From Synechococcus sp. PCC 7335 (lineage in GTDB: Bacteria; Cyanobacteriota; Cyanobacteriia; Phormidesmidales; Phormidesmidaceae): 64,000 nt of DNA. The notes beneath the pieces were generated by a model. That model was not told the DNA's origin. It did not search any database and saw only the letters and a list, made by a program, of their open reading frames with translations. Made by a program: the position numbers and the translations under genes. Numbering within the stretch: the first letter of the stretch is position 1; every line of letters starts with the position of its first letter. Shown piece after piece: positions 46,745 through 56,465 of this stretch. Where the stretch lies: assembly GCF_000155595.1 (NCBI RefSeq), contig NZ_DS989904.1, positions 2,667,290 to 2,731,289 on the forward strand, given 5' to 3'.

Positions 46745-47344
46745 ATGAAATTTTCCCCGCCTCCGACAACAGCAATTTCAGCGGCGCTGTCCTGTTTGCT
46801 AGCACCTTTTCTCTCAGCAGCACCTTCAATAGCATCAGAACTTGACACGGGCAGTAGGGCACTAGCAGCCATAGAGCTAGCTCAAACTACAGATATCCTA
46901 GAAACCGAAGTTGTCGAAGCAGAAGCATCCTCTGATCAGATCTCGGTAGAAATGGTGACAGCTATTGAGGAACTGCTGGAGATAACTGATACCGGAGCCC
47001 TCACTTTTCAGATCGTGGAGACTACGATCGATCAATTTAGACAGCTTATGCCTGATATTCCAGAGGAGTGGTGGGATCGGTTCATCGATAAATTTGACTA
47101 CGAAGAACTCAATCAGCTAATTGTTCCTATCTATGCGCGGCATTTCACCTTGACCGAGATAAATGCCATCATCGACTTCTACCGCACCCCAGTCGGCCAA
47201 GCAGTCATTGAAAAAATGCCGCTGGTTGTGCAAGATAGCTCATTAGTCGGTCAGCGTTGGGGAATGGGCATCGCTCAAGAGATCATCGATGAGCTTGAAT
47301 CAGAAGGCTATACGCCACCTTCTGAGGCTCCGTTTGTGCTGTAA
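46745..47344 (+). CDS. Exported DUF2059 protein
   Basis: The 199-residue protein has a signal peptide (about 1-31, ending APSIAS) and a DUF2059 helical domain (about 75-180: [49 protein letters not shown]). DUF2059 proteins are periplasmic helical proteins of unknown function. The length is normal. The gene runs toward mnmA, 79 bases upstream of its start. Confidence 0.83.
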   Translation: MKFSPPPTTAISAALSCLLAPFLSAAPSIASELDTGSRALAAIELAQTTDILETEVVEAEASSDQISVEMVTAIEELLEITDTGALTFQIVETTIDQFRQLMPDIPEEWWDRFIDKFDYEELNQLIVPIYARHFTLTEINAIIDFYRTPVGQAVIEKMPLVVQDSSLVGQRWGMGIAQEIIDELESEGYTPPSEAPFVL

Positions 47345-47423
47345 ACACCTACAGGCTGTGAATGTATGGGCCTTGAGTGCTAGCCTATGGGGGTGTTTTA
47401 CTTCTGCTTTCGTGAGCCGTTCC

Positions 47424-48521
47424 ATGAGCAAAATTGTCGTCGGATTATCTGGCGGGGTAGATAGCTCCGTTGCCGCAGCCACTCTACATAATCAGGGTCA
47501 TGAGGTCATAGGGCTCACCCTTTGGCTGATGAAAGGCAAAGGTCAATGCTGCTCAGAAGGAATGACTGACGCAGCTAAGCTTTGTGATCACCTTGGTATT
47601 GCCTACAACGTAGTTGACTCACGTGAGGTCTTTGAAAAGTACATCGTCAACTACCTAGTAGAAGGCTACTCTCGTGGGGTGACGCCTCTCCCCTGCTCGC
47701 AATGTAATAGCACAGTAAAGTTTGGCCCAATGCTGGACTACGCTGTGAACGAAATGGGCGCAGACTATATTGCCACTGGTCACTATGCTCGTATTACCCA
47801 TAATTTGGAGACTGGCCGATACGAGCTGCGGCGAGCGGTCGATAGGAATAAAGATCAGTCCTATTTTCTCTACGACTTGAGTCAAACACACTTAGCCGCT
47901 AGCCAGTTTCCCCTAGGCGATACCACCAAGTCAGAAACTCGTAAAATCGCTGCTAGCCTAGGCCTACACACTGCTGAAAAGCCTGAGAGCCAGGATCTTT
48001 GCCTAGTTGAGCAGCATGGCTCTATGAAGACTTTTCTAGATAAGTTTCTAGCTCCGAAGCCAGGAGACATTGTCACCACAAGCGGACAGGTGCTGGGGCA
48101 GCATGAAGGAATTCATCATTACACGATTGGTCAGCGTAGGGGACTAGGCATTGCCGCGCCTAATCCCTTATATGTTGTTAGCTTGGACGTAGGCCGCAAT
48201 CAGGTGGTTGTCGGTGAGCGCGATAGTGTGACCTCCCACGGATGTATAGTTCATCGGGTAAACTGGGTTTCAATCGCACCGCCTACTAGTCCGATTTCTG
48301 TAGAGGTACAGATCCGCTATCGATCGCAGGCAGTACAAGCAACCGTTATTCCTACTTGCCGCGTGGACGGAACCGATAGAGTCAGAATAATTTTTGATGA
48401 ACCTCAGTTTGGAGTTACCCCAGGGCAAGCTGCTGTCTGGTACGACAGTAAGGGACGGGTACTTGGAGGAGGTATTATCGAGCCGACATGCTCTGATGAT
48501 ACAAACTTCGATGCCAGTTGA
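47424..48521 (+). CDS. mnmA: tRNA-specific 2-thiouridylase MnmA
   Basis: The 365-residue enzyme makes 2-thiouridine at wobble position U34 of Lys, Glu and Gln tRNAs. It has the PP-loop [13 protein letters not shown] near the start and the catalytic cysteines in [14 protein letters not shown] and SQDLCLVEQ. The tRNA-binding motif ATGHYARI and the C-terminal beta-barrel are also present. I start at ATG 47424 ([11 protein letters not shown]); the longer open frame begins inside the DUF2059 gene and adds no family sequence. All functional residues are in place. Confidence 0.94.
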   Translation: MSKIVVGLSGGVDSSVAAATLHNQGHEVIGLTLWLMKGKGQCCSEGMTDAAKLCDHLGIAYNVVDSREVFEKYIVNYLVEGYSRGVTPLPCSQCNSTVKFGPMLDYAVNEMGADYIATGHYARITHNLETGRYELRRAVDRNKDQSYFLYDLSQTHLAASQFPLGDTTKSETRKIAASLGLHTAEKPESQDLCLVEQHGSMKTFLDKFLAPKPGDIVTTSGQVLGQHEGIHHYTIGQRRGLGIAAPNPLYVVSLDVGRNQVVVGERDSVTSHGCIVHRVNWVSIAPPTSPISVEVQIRYRSQAVQATVIPTCRVDGTDRVRIIFDEPQFGVTPGQAAVWYDSKGRVLGGGIIEPTCSDDTNFDAS

Positions 48522-48525
48522 CGAT

Positions 48526-48612
48526 ACAGTTGAAAAGTAGCTGTTGCCTGGTAGTTGTTTGGCAGTCGCGATTACTAAACAACTACCGGGTAACTGTAAA
48601 GCAATCGCGGCT
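48526..48612 (+). promoter_or_regulatory. Highly structured mnmA-sat intergenic RNA, possible switch or pseudoknot
   Basis: CCTGGTAGTTGTTT (48547-48560) pairs with AAACAACTACCGGG (48577-48590), 14 bp with one G-U. Ten bases of its 16-base loop (AGTCGCGATT, 48564-48573) can pair with AATCGCGGCT (48603-48612). An outer ACAGTT/AACTGT pair (48526-48531, 48592-48597) is also possible. No T-run follows. It lies in the leader of sat, about 75 bases before its ribosome-binding site. No known riboswitch class is recognised. Confidence 0.5.
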
Positions 48613-48685
48613 CTCAACGGCTGTAGAAACATCTTCGAATAGAAATATCTATGGATGGAAGACGTAGACAAAGACGCAGACTTAG

Positions 48686-48703
48686 AGGAGGAAAGACCCC
48701 TTG
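48686..48703 (+). promoter_or_regulatory. Ribosome-binding site that selects the TTG start of sat
   Basis: A full AGGAGG (48686-48691) is 9 bases before TTG 48701, the ideal distance. The next ATG (48710) would be 18 bases away. The TTG is therefore the better start. Confidence 0.75.
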
Positions 48704-49867
48704 ACTGAAATGAAAGATGGTATTGCACCCCACGGTGGCACGCTAGTAAATCGGTTGGCCAGCGCTGAGCAGAAAGAAAAGTTCTTGAGCAAAGCAGACA
48801 GCTTACCTCGAGTGACTTTGGACAAGCGAGCAGCTTCTGATCTAGTCATGATTGCTATTGGTGGATTTAGTCCCATCACTGGCTTTATGTCACAAGCTGA
48901 CTATGAGCCCGTTGTGACTGATATGCGCTTAGCCAGTGGCCTACCCTGGTCCGTGCCAGTGACGCTCTCTGTTAGTGAAGCGATCGCAAATCCTTTAGAA
49001 ATCGGTTCGCTAGTTCGCCTAGACGACGAGAATGGCCGCTTTATTGGTGTTCTAGAACTTAGCGAAAAGTACAGCTACGATAAGAAGAAAGAAGCAATTA
49101 ACGTCTATCGCACTGATGAAGACGCACACCCTGGCGTAAAAGTTGTCTATGACCAAGGTGAAATCAATCTAGCGGGTGACGTGTGGTTACTAGAGCGAGA
49201 TCCCCATCCGCTTTTCCCTAACTATCAAATCGATCCAGCAGAATCTCGTAAGCAGTTCCGTGAGCGCGGCTGGAAGACAGTTGTAGGCTTCCAAACTCGC
49301 AATCCTATCCACAGAGCCCACGAGTATATTCAGAAGTGTGCCCTAGAAACGGTAGACGGCCTGTTTTTGCACCCACTAGTCGGCGCGACGAAAAGCGATG
49401 ATATCCCCGCAGATGTGCGGATGCGTTGCTATGAGATCATGATGGAGAACTACTTCCCCCAAGATCGCGTCATCCTAGCAATCAACCCCTCGGCAATGCG
49501 CTATGCCGGGCCACGCGAAGCGATTTTTCACGCGCTGATCCGTAAGAATTACGGCTGTACTCACTTTATTGTGGGTCGCGACCATGCGGGTGTTGGTGAC
49601 TACTATGGCACTTATGATGCTCAGGCTATTTTTGATGAGTTTGAGCCTGGTGAACTAGGCATTACACCTATGAAGTTCGAGCATGCTTTCTACTGCACTA
49701 GAACGACTACCATGGCCACTACCAAAACTAGCCCAGCGAAGCCAGAAGAGCGAATTCACCTCTCGGGTACCAAAGTGCGAGCAATGCTGCGCGAAGGCAA
49801 GCAGCCACCCCCAGAATTCTCTCGCCCTGAAGTTGCCGCAGAGCTAATCAAGGCAATGAAGGCTTAG
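48701..49867 (+). CDS. sat: Sulfate adenylyltransferase (ATP sulfurylase)
   Basis: The 388-residue enzyme forms adenosine 5'-phosphosulfate from ATP and sulfate, the first step of sulfate assimilation. Motifs are [18 protein letters not shown] (the nucleotide-binding HRAHE), [18 protein letters not shown] and [16 protein letters not shown]. Cysteines near the C-terminus ([16 protein letters not shown]) match the simple bacterial/archaeal ATP sulfurylase without APS kinase. The TTG start is chosen from the ribosome-binding site. The upstream structured RNA may control it. No other sulfur gene is adjacent. Confidence 0.93.
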   Translation: MTEMKDGIAPHGGTLVNRLASAEQKEKFLSKADSLPRVTLDKRAASDLVMIAIGGFSPITGFMSQADYEPVVTDMRLASGLPWSVPVTLSVSEAIANPLEIGSLVRLDDENGRFIGVLELSEKYSYDKKKEAINVYRTDEDAHPGVKVVYDQGEINLAGDVWLLERDPHPLFPNYQIDPAESRKQFRERGWKTVVGFQTRNPIHRAHEYIQKCALETVDGLFLHPLVGATKSDDIPADVRMRCYEIMMENYFPQDRVILAINPSAMRYAGPREAIFHALIRKNYGCTHFIVGRDHAGVGDYYGTYDAQAIFDEFEPGELGITPMKFEHAFYCTRTTTMATTKTSPAKPEERIHLSGTKVRAMLREGKQPPPEFSRPEVAAELIKAMKA

Positions 49868-49931
49868 AGCTGTCCTCAGGCGTCTTTAACGCTTAGAGTA
49901 GTTTAGAGAAAAAGACAGCGGGTGAGAGTCT

Positions 49932-52292
49932 ATGGGTGTGCGTACAAATCCAAAGGTGACTAATCGTCAGGGTTTGAGTCGTCGTTCGTTCTTTAGACAA
50001 ACGGGCGTGGCGCTTGCAGCTCTAGGTCTCACCGAGCTGTTAGGTGAGCTAGCAGTAGAGCTAGCAGTACCAGAAAAAGCAAAAGCATACGGCGAAGCGC
50101 TGGGACGATCTGGAGCGCGAAAGCTGGCGCTATTGATTGGAATCAACGACTATCCATCGTCTACGGTACCGTCAGGACAGTCAGACGATGGCAAACTATT
50201 TGGTGCCCAGAATGACGTAGCTTTGCAAAGGGAGCTACTGATTCACCGATTCGGCTTTCTACCAGAAGATATCGTATCGCTGACAGACGCGCAGGCAACC
50301 CGTGAGGGAATCTATCAAGCTTTTGTAAATCATCTCTATCGTCAAGTTGAGTCTGGCGATGTGGTTGTTGTCCATTTCAGTGGCCATGGTTCACAGGTGC
50401 GAATAGAAGATAGAGCGCCAGAGTTATCGACTGGTGAGCTATCGACTAGTGAGACCGTGCTGCAAAGAACGCTAGTGCCGGTAGACGGACTGCTGCCAAC
50501 CCCAGAGCGTCCAACCTTGAACGATATTTCTGAAGTAGAGTTAAAAACGCTGCTGCGTTTGCTGAAGACGAAGAATGTGACAACTGTGATTGACGCTGGG
50601 TTCGTCGATATGAACGTGCCGCTTTCTGGCGGACTGCGATCGCGTACCCGCTCCGAAATTCCAACAGGCCAGAGGCCGGCTTCGTTCCCGCTGCTTGCCG
50701 ACCAGCGACTGATGAAAGAAAGCGACGATTTCCCAGGCATGTTGATTAGGGGCGGTGCTATTGATGAGGTCGTACTTGAGCGTCGATGGCATGATTTCAA
50801 TGCAGGTGCGTTTACCTATGTGATGACGCAGTATCTGTGGTCGGCGCCCGCACCCGTGATGACCAAAAGAGTACTTGCTCGCTCACAAGAAACCCTAGTG
50901 CGCTGGGGCGGCAGCAATCAACAGCCAATCGCGAGTGGTCCTATTCAAGCAACTCCTATCTACTACACCTCCCTAATCGAGCAGACCCGCGCCAGCGCAG
51001 TCGTTACAGAGGTGAGCAGCGATGGTAAAACAGCCACTCTATGGCTAGGTGGACTGCCGCCTAGAGTACTAGAGTATCTAGGTTCAGATTCGGTGATGAC
51101 CTGTCAAGGGCACCGATTAAAAATGCGATCGCACAACGCACTTTCTGGTAAAGCTCAGCTTACTGAAGATGCAAAAATCGGTGGTGCACTGCAGCCTGGG
51201 CAGCTAGCTTTTGAGGCAATCCGGGTACTTCCAAAGGATATCAACCTAGTTGTTGCACTAGATAGCCGCTTAGAGCGAATTGAACGAGTCGATGCGACTA
51301 GCGCGCTATCAGCCCTATCCTTTATCAGCTCGACTTCCGCTACCGATCTACCCGCTGACTGTTTACTGGCTAAGCCGATTGCTGACGATAATGAGTCGCT
51401 GACGGCAAGCTTATATCCTACCCAGCTAGTTAGACAGCAAGCCCAGCTCGAAATGGCCCAGAGCGACTCAGGTGCTGATATAGAAAGCCCTGTTTTAGAC
51501 CAGCCGGCTGATATTTCTAATGCGCGAGGGTACGGATTGTTTTCGGTAACGCGATCGCCTATCTCCGGTACGCTCGCTCAACAAGAGGAAGCCATCAAGC
51601 CTGCCATCAATCGCCTAGCCCCGAAGTTGCGATCGCTAGCTGCACTCAAGCTATTACGGCTAACAGGGAATAGATCCACATCTAAGTTATCAGTGCGGGT
51701 TGTTCTAGAACAGGTTGAGCCAAAGCAAAACAAGCTGCTCGTCGCTCGCCAGACCTTCCAAGCATCTCAGGATAATGACAGCTCGATAGAAGGGTTTATT
51801 CCCACTGTTCCCGTTGGCAGCCGCGTTCGCTATCAGCTATTTAATGAAGACAGCGTTCCTCTTTACTACACCCTAATCAATGTCGATCCTAGAGAGCGGC
51901 TATCTATTTTTTATCCAGCAGCGAATGAGAGAAATATTGCTGTTGACATTGACGAAGAGAATATCCCAGAAGGCACACTTTCTTCTGTACCGGCAAGCAT
52001 CGCTCCAGGTAGCTCAGTTTTTATTCCTACAGACAATCTAGATTGGGCAGTCGAAAACCCAGCCGGCCCTGTAGAAACTTATGCTGTATTTAGCGCCCGT
52101 CCGCTGACTGAAACAGACAGTCTTTTACGTAGTGCGCTCAATAGCCGAGGGCAGCGAATCAGCCCCCTGCCAAATCCGTTAGAGGTTGTCAAAGCGATGC
52201 TTTCTGACTTGAGCACTGGCAGTGAAACAAGTGACTACCTGTTAGATGTTTCTCAGTGGGCAACGCTTAACTTTGCCTACAAATCCGTCTAG
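49932..52292 (+). CDS. Tat-exported caspase-family protein lacking the catalytic cysteine, with DUF4384-like tail
   Basis: The 786-residue protein starts with a twin-arginine signal (LSRRSFFRQTGVALAALGL, about 15-33). A C14 domain follows (about 62-330: KLALLIGINDYPS, VVVVHFSGHGSQVRIED). The catalytic His is kept (H152), but the site where DSCHSG is expected reads VIDAGFVD, so the Cys is replaced by Gly223. The C-terminal 120 residues (YQLFNEDSVPLYYTLINVDPRERLSIFYP) resemble DUF4384, a domain often attached to cyanobacterial caspase-like proteins. Peptidase activity is unlikely; binding or scaffolding in the periplasm is inference. Confidence 0.83.
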   Translation: MGVRTNPKVTNRQGLSRRSFFRQTGVALAALGLTELLGELAVELAVPEKAKAYGEALGRSGARKLALLIGINDYPSSTVPSGQSDDGKLFGAQNDVALQRELLIHRFGFLPEDIVSLTDAQATREGIYQAFVNHLYRQVESGDVVVVHFSGHGSQVRIEDRAPELSTGELSTSETVLQRTLVPVDGLLPTPERPTLNDISEVELKTLLRLLKTKNVTTVIDAGFVDMNVPLSGGLRSRTRSEIPTGQRPASFPLLADQRLMKESDDFPGMLIRGGAIDEVVLERRWHDFNAGAFTYVMTQYLWSAPAPVMTKRVLARSQETLVRWGGSNQQPIASGPIQATPIYYTSLIEQTRASAVVTEVSSDGKTATLWLGGLPPRVLEYLGSDSVMTCQGHRLKMRSHNALSGKAQLTEDAKIGGALQPGQLAFEAIRVLPKDINLVVALDSRLERIERVDATSALSALSFISSTSATDLPADCLLAKPIADDNESLTASLYPTQLVRQQAQLEMAQSDSGADIESPVLDQPADISNARGYGLFSVTRSPISGTLAQQEEAIKPAINRLAPKLRSLAALKLLRLTGNRSTSKLSVRVVLEQVEPKQNKLLVARQTFQASQDNDSSIEGFIPTVPVGSRVRYQLFNEDSVPLYYTLINVDPRERLSIFYPAANERNIAVDIDEENIPEGTLSSVPASIAPGSSVFIPTDNLDWAVENPAGPVETYAVFSARPLTETDSLLRSALNSRGQRISPLPNPLEVVKAMLSDLSTGSETSDYLLDVSQWATLNFAYKSV

Positions 52293-52324
52293 CTGGTGTC
52301 TAGCTGACTTTGAGTTGGTATGCT

Positions 52325-52780
52325 TCAATTATTTCTCTTTTGTTCCTCTTTCGTATCCAGCAAGAACCATGTTTCTGGGCCATCAGCCTCAGTCGGGTTT
52401 GTCCCTAGATACAGATCAAAAGGGCTTTGAGTCTGAGACTGCTGGGCTATTGGGTGTGTTAGTTTCGCTTCAAAACTGCCGCGAACTCGGTAGACGTCTT
52501 GAATACCTCGATGTTTAGCACTCTCAAAGTTGCCTACCTTCTCTCGGCTGCTGACGATGACTTTTTCAAGCTTGAAGTTGGGTTGCAAGCTGTCACTGTC
52601 CGCGTCCTCTATCAAGCCTAAATCATTAGCGATCGCCTGCTGAGTCTGACTGAGTTGCTGTGTGATTGCCAGTCGAATAGCTTGGTCAGGTGGCACCTGC
52701 GCCAGCGTACTACAGCCTGTCAAATAGCTAGTTGATAGCAGCAAACAGACTAAGCACAGCAACCTTAACGCTCTCATCAT
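52325..52780 (-). CDS. Putative lipoprotein of unknown function
   Basis: The 151-residue protein has a lipoprotein signal (LLCLVCLLLSTSYLTGCSTLAQ) with lipobox LTGC, cysteine at 23. The mature part is hydrophilic, with a beta-rich region near 70-140 (EKVIVSSREKVGNFE, DVYRVRGSFEAKLTHP). I do not recognise the family. It is convergent with the caspase-like gene (32 bases) and divergent from the EamA gene. Confidence 0.72.
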   Translation of the reverse strand: MMRALRLLCLVCLLLSTSYLTGCSTLAQVPPDQAIRLAITQQLSQTQQAIANDLGLIEDADSDSLQPNFKLEKVIVSSREKVGNFESAKHRGIQDVYRVRGSFEAKLTHPIAQQSQTQSPFDLYLGTNPTEADGPETWFLLDTKEEQKRNN

Positions 52781-52885
52781 CCCTCGTTTTCACAACGTCT
52801 ACTCATTTAGTATGCAGCCTTTGCGTATCCACCAATGTCAGAATGATTGGACGCTTGGATAATTGGACCCTTGTTTCATCAGAAT

Positions 52886-53848
52886 ATGACCTCAAAGCCA
52901 TCGCCAACATCACCCGACAACCTAACTAATGGCCTTAGCCAAGCGCACAGCCTTAGCGAAGCGAATACAGATCTAGACCAAGCAGACTCACTGCCGTTAG
53001 GTGCGCTCTTAATCACGGCCGGTTTTTTAGCCAATACGATTCAAGGTGCGCTAGGCAAAACTGCTCAGGCCGCTATCGAGCCAGGTCAATTCTTATGGCT
53101 ACTCATAGTGATAGCATTTGCTGTGCTACTGCCAATAGAGATCGCTAAAGGAGGTCGCAACTTTTCTGCTGGATGGAACCGGGAAGTGCTGCCCTACTAT
53201 CTGCTTAGGGCAGTGTTTGGACTAGGCGGATTCTACCTCTTTATTTGGGCTGCCGGGCTAGGTAGTTTGATCAATGCCAACGTGCTGCTAAATACGACGC
53301 CTGTGTTTATTCCTGTGATCGGGGTACTGGTGCTAGGCAAAGATATTTCTAGAAAGCTGTGGGGTGCGATCGCGCTTGGCTTTATTGGCTTACTGCTTGT
53401 TGTTCAACCCAGCGCAGACCTGCTTTCTAACCCGGCAAACTTACTAGGACTTGGTGCGGGGGTATCAGCTGCCATCGAATTTTTAATTGTCCGCTACCTT
53501 AGCCAAACTCAGTCACCCACAGGTCTGACCCTATACTATTTGCTGATCGGCTCTATACTCATCGCCCCCGTTGCTATCTGGCAGTGGCGACCGCTTACTC
53601 TCGAAACACTTGAAATTGTAGCTGCCGCTGCTGGATCGTTTCTCAGCTTTCAGCTATTACTTGTACAGGCCTACCGATACGCCGAACCTCACCAGATTGG
53701 CGTTTTTCAATACACTAGTGTCATATTTGCCGCTATTATCGGCTGGCTATTTTTCAGCGAAGTGCCCAATATTTTATCGGTTACGGGGATGGTGCTCATC
53801 TCAATAGGCGGCGCCCTGTCTATCTACCTACCTGAGTCACCTGCCTAA
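52886..53848 (+). CDS. EamA/DMT-family transporter
   Basis: The 320-residue protein has about ten membrane helices in two EamA repeats (first from about 35, second from about 195), for example NVLLNTTPVFIPVIGVLVLGK and YAEPHQIGVFQYTSVIFAAIIGWLFFSE. The RhaT/PecM family exports small metabolites such as amino acids. The first 40 residues are hydrophilic. I take ATG 52886 (MTSKPSPTSP) rather than a TTG 39 bases upstream. The substrate is unknown. Confidence 0.85.
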   Translation: MTSKPSPTSPDNLTNGLSQAHSLSEANTDLDQADSLPLGALLITAGFLANTIQGALGKTAQAAIEPGQFLWLLIVIAFAVLLPIEIAKGGRNFSAGWNREVLPYYLLRAVFGLGGFYLFIWAAGLGSLINANVLLNTTPVFIPVIGVLVLGKDISRKLWGAIALGFIGLLLVVQPSADLLSNPANLLGLGAGVSAAIEFLIVRYLSQTQSPTGLTLYYLLIGSILIAPVAIWQWRPLTLETLEIVAAAAGSFLSFQLLLVQAYRYAEPHQIGVFQYTSVIFAAIIGWLFFSEVPNILSVTGMVLISIGGALSIYLPESPA

Positions 53849-53993
53849 GTTTTAGATCAATCAACGCCAGAGCAGCGGAGGAATACTTTCTAGTATCCGC
53901 TTTGAGTTGTATCCGTGTTTAGTGAATCCTTTCGATGAAAATGATCTAGGGTTGGAATAGAGAAAGGATGCGTTTTATCTATGCGTTGGTTTT

Positions 53994-55502
53994 ATGCATC
54001 GGTCCTATAGTTTACTAGCTGCGATCGCAGTTCTCATTGGTCTAATTCTGCTACTAACCACAGTAGGATCACTCGCTCAGCTATATGCTGCGGTTGCGGT
54101 CGTTTCCCCTTTACTAGCCCAACTGGTCTTGGGGATAGTATTACTGGCGCTACTAGCAGCTTTGGCAGTGCTTGCTCGCTATAGCTGGCTGTTCCTTCGG
54201 CCAAAACGTAGACGTAAGATCGTGCTACCTACAGAGCTAGACGCAGTGGCCACAATCAGCTTGCAAGCAGCCCGTCAGCAAGTAGAGCAGGTAGAAGATG
54301 AGATTTCGCGGCAGGCACTAGCAGCACGATCTGATGAGCTAGCACAACGCCTAGCCCAGCGGACATTTCAGATTGTGGTGTTTGGCCTAGGCTCAACTGG
54401 GAAAACGGCACTCGTGAACGCGCTCATGGGAGAAATTGCTGGTGAGGTAGCCGCCACAATCGGGACGACTCAAGCAGGAACCAGCTACCGTATAGCGATA
54501 CCCGCCGAATCCGCAGGAAATCAGCTAGGAAACAAAAAAGATCGAGAACTACTGCTCGTCGATACGCCAGGGCTTTTGGAGTTTGGGGAGCAAGGTGAGG
54601 CACGAGCGAACGAGGCAAAGCGGCTGGCCGCAAAGGCAGATCTATTGTTGTTTGTGGTTGATAACGATCTGCACCGAGCAGAATATGAGCCGCTAGAAAT
54701 GCTGATGAGAATGGGTAAGCGATCACTGCTGGTATTGAATAAAAGCGATCGCTACTTGCCAACAGAAAAAGAACAGATCCTACAGCGGCTGCATGAGAGA
54801 ACCCATGGACTTTTGAACAGCGAAGATGTAGTTGCAATCGCAGCTAACCCTTCCTCTCTTGTTCTAGATGATGGCTCTCAAGTACAGGTAGAACCAGACG
54901 TAGCAGCGCTTATTAGCCGTATCTTTGATATTTGGAACACTGAAAGCACAGATCTTATTGCCACCAACTTATTACTTCAATCCCAAAAAATCAGCGAAGA
55001 AGCCCAAGCACTACTAGATACGCAGCGTCAGCAGCAGGCGCAGAAGATTGTGGAACGATATCAGTGGGTAGGCGCAGGCGTTTTGGCGGCGACCCCCTTA
55101 CCGGTCATCGATATGCTTGCAACCGCTGCTGTCAACGCGCAGATGGTAATAGAAATCGGCAGAGTCTATGGTATAGACATCAGCATAGAAGAGAGTAAAA
55201 CGTTAGCCCTATCGCTCGCGAAGACAATGGCAGGATTAAGCCTGACTAAAGGCGCTATGAAACTGCTGGCAGTAGGCTTACAAGCAAATTTAGCAACGGC
55301 AGTAGCAAGCAAACTACTACAAGGAGTCAGCGCTGCGTATCTAACCCACATCGCAGGCAAGAGCTTCATAACTTACTTTCGGGCAAATCAGGATTGGGGC
55401 GATGGCGGCGTCCAAGCCGTCGTCGAGCAGCAGTACCAGCTCAACAGAAAAGAGGAGTTTGTCAAACAGTTTCTAAGTAACGCAATCGAGAGACTGACTT
55501 AG
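53994..55502 (+). CDS. Membrane-associated GTPase with DUF697 domain
   Basis: The 502-residue protein has two N-terminal membrane helices (about 5-25 and 37-62). A dynamin/Era-like G domain follows (about 125-310), with G1 GLGSTGKTAL, G3 DTPGL and G4 NKSD. A C-terminal DUF697 region (about 355-470: ATPLPVIDMLATAAVNAQMVIEIGRVYG) has two to three hydrophobic helices. YcjF/DUF697 GTPases are common in cyanobacteria and chloroplasts, with roles in membrane or photosystem upkeep proposed but not settled. The G1 motif keeps the lysine and threonine, so GTP binding is expected. Confidence 0.87.
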   Translation: MHRSYSLLAAIAVLIGLILLLTTVGSLAQLYAAVAVVSPLLAQLVLGIVLLALLAALAVLARYSWLFLRPKRRRKIVLPTELDAVATISLQAARQQVEQVEDEISRQALAARSDELAQRLAQRTFQIVVFGLGSTGKTALVNALMGEIAGEVAATIGTTQAGTSYRIAIPAESAGNQLGNKKDRELLLVDTPGLLEFGEQGEARANEAKRLAAKADLLLFVVDNDLHRAEYEPLEMLMRMGKRSLLVLNKSDRYLPTEKEQILQRLHERTHGLLNSEDVVAIAANPSSLVLDDGSQVQVEPDVAALISRIFDIWNTESTDLIATNLLLQSQKISEEAQALLDTQRQQQAQKIVERYQWVGAGVLAATPLPVIDMLATAAVNAQMVIEIGRVYGIDISIEESKTLALSLAKTMAGLSLTKGAMKLLAVGLQANLATAVASKLLQGVSAAYLTHIAGKSFITYFRANQDWGDGGVQAVVEQQYQLNRKEEFVKQFLSNAIERLT

Positions 55503-55551
55503 CTTTGCGCACTAGCGATGACCTCTGGGCTAGGGTTCTGGCTTAGCCATT

Positions 55552-56430
55552 CTATTCATCTTTGTAATCTTCTATGAGCGCTGAGTGAGTCCATACGCCC
55601 TGGTCGTCATAGTAGCGAATAAGGCGTGATCGCCTACCGCTACCGCTTAGCCACCCGACTTCCACTCGAAACTCTACAGCTTTCTTGATGGCATCAGGTA
55701 CTAGACAATAGGTACCATTAGGCAAAAGAATTAGTCTGTAGTCTAGGTTTCCTGTTAATAGAACAACACTCTTTGAAGAAGCCTGCTCTCCAGTTAAAAA
55801 CAGCTCCCTAGTCTGCTCTTCAATAGCTTGGTCTGCAGAGATCTTCCCAAAGGCGTCTTCGCATCGGAGAGAATAGCTTCCGGACGATTGATCAAAATTC
55901 CATCTACTCAAGCCTGTTGCCACGGGTTCCATTGAAGCAGACAGCGCTGATAGCCTACCTGTCCAGCTACCTGCTATTTGCGCTGGTGTCATTGCCGGTT
56001 CAGTAAACTGTGCATCTTCTGTTTGAGTTTCTCGAATAAGCACAACGTAATTTAGCTGAGCACTGCCATCCACGCTGCTCTTGTACATGATTACAAACCG
56101 CGCCCGACGATCGCCTACTTTTAAACTCATCTCAGCGCCGAACTGAGCAAAAGCTGTCCACTGCGCCGAACCTTGTGTGAATGCGCCGCTTTCAAAAAAG
56201 GAGATGTAAGGGGCAGGTCCCGGTGCAGAGAAAGATCGAGTGGTGACATCGGTTGTACCACCAGGCGGCGTTCTCTCTAATACGAGCTGCATGGTTTTGT
56301 CCAGCTCGGTTTCCTCTAAGGTCAAAACGCTAGGCGTATCTTTGAGCAGTTCACCCTCAGCAGAGAATTTGGTGAAAGATCCATACCAGGTACCGATGTT
56401 TTGACGGATGCACTGCCATTGACTGAGCAT
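55552..56430 (-). CDS. DUF3598-family protein (lipocalin-like fold)
   Basis: The 292-residue protein begins MLSQWQCIRQNIGTWYGSF, the diagnostic DUF3598 start. It shows two repeated lipocalin-like beta domains (GTWYGSFTKFS near 12 and GSWTGRLSALSAS near 153). The family is related in fold to CpcS/CpcT bilin lyases, but its function is unknown. I choose ATG 56430, because a longer open frame (to 56694) would overlap the upstream membrane gene and add non-family sequence. It follows that gene by 35 bases and is probably cotranscribed. Confidence 0.82.
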   Translation of the reverse strand: MLSQWQCIRQNIGTWYGSFTKFSAEGELLKDTPSVLTLEETELDKTMQLVLERTPPGGTTDVTTRSFSAPGPAPYISFFESGAFTQGSAQWTAFAQFGAEMSLKVGDRRARFVIMYKSSVDGSAQLNYVVLIRETQTEDAQFTEPAMTPAQIAGSWTGRLSALSASMEPVATGLSRWNFDQSSGSYSLRCEDAFGKISADQAIEEQTRELFLTGEQASSKSVVLLTGNLDYRLILLPNGTYCLVPDAIKKAVEFRVEVGWLSGSGRRSRLIRYYDDQGVWTHSALIEDYKDE

Positions 56431-56465
56431 AGAGGAAAGGTGAGTATGAAGTATATGTGTGGCTG

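Noticed and set aside
54424-54837. A 137-codon minus-strand frame inside the GTPase gene
   Set aside because: It overlaps the G domain with intact motifs on the plus strand and has no independent support.
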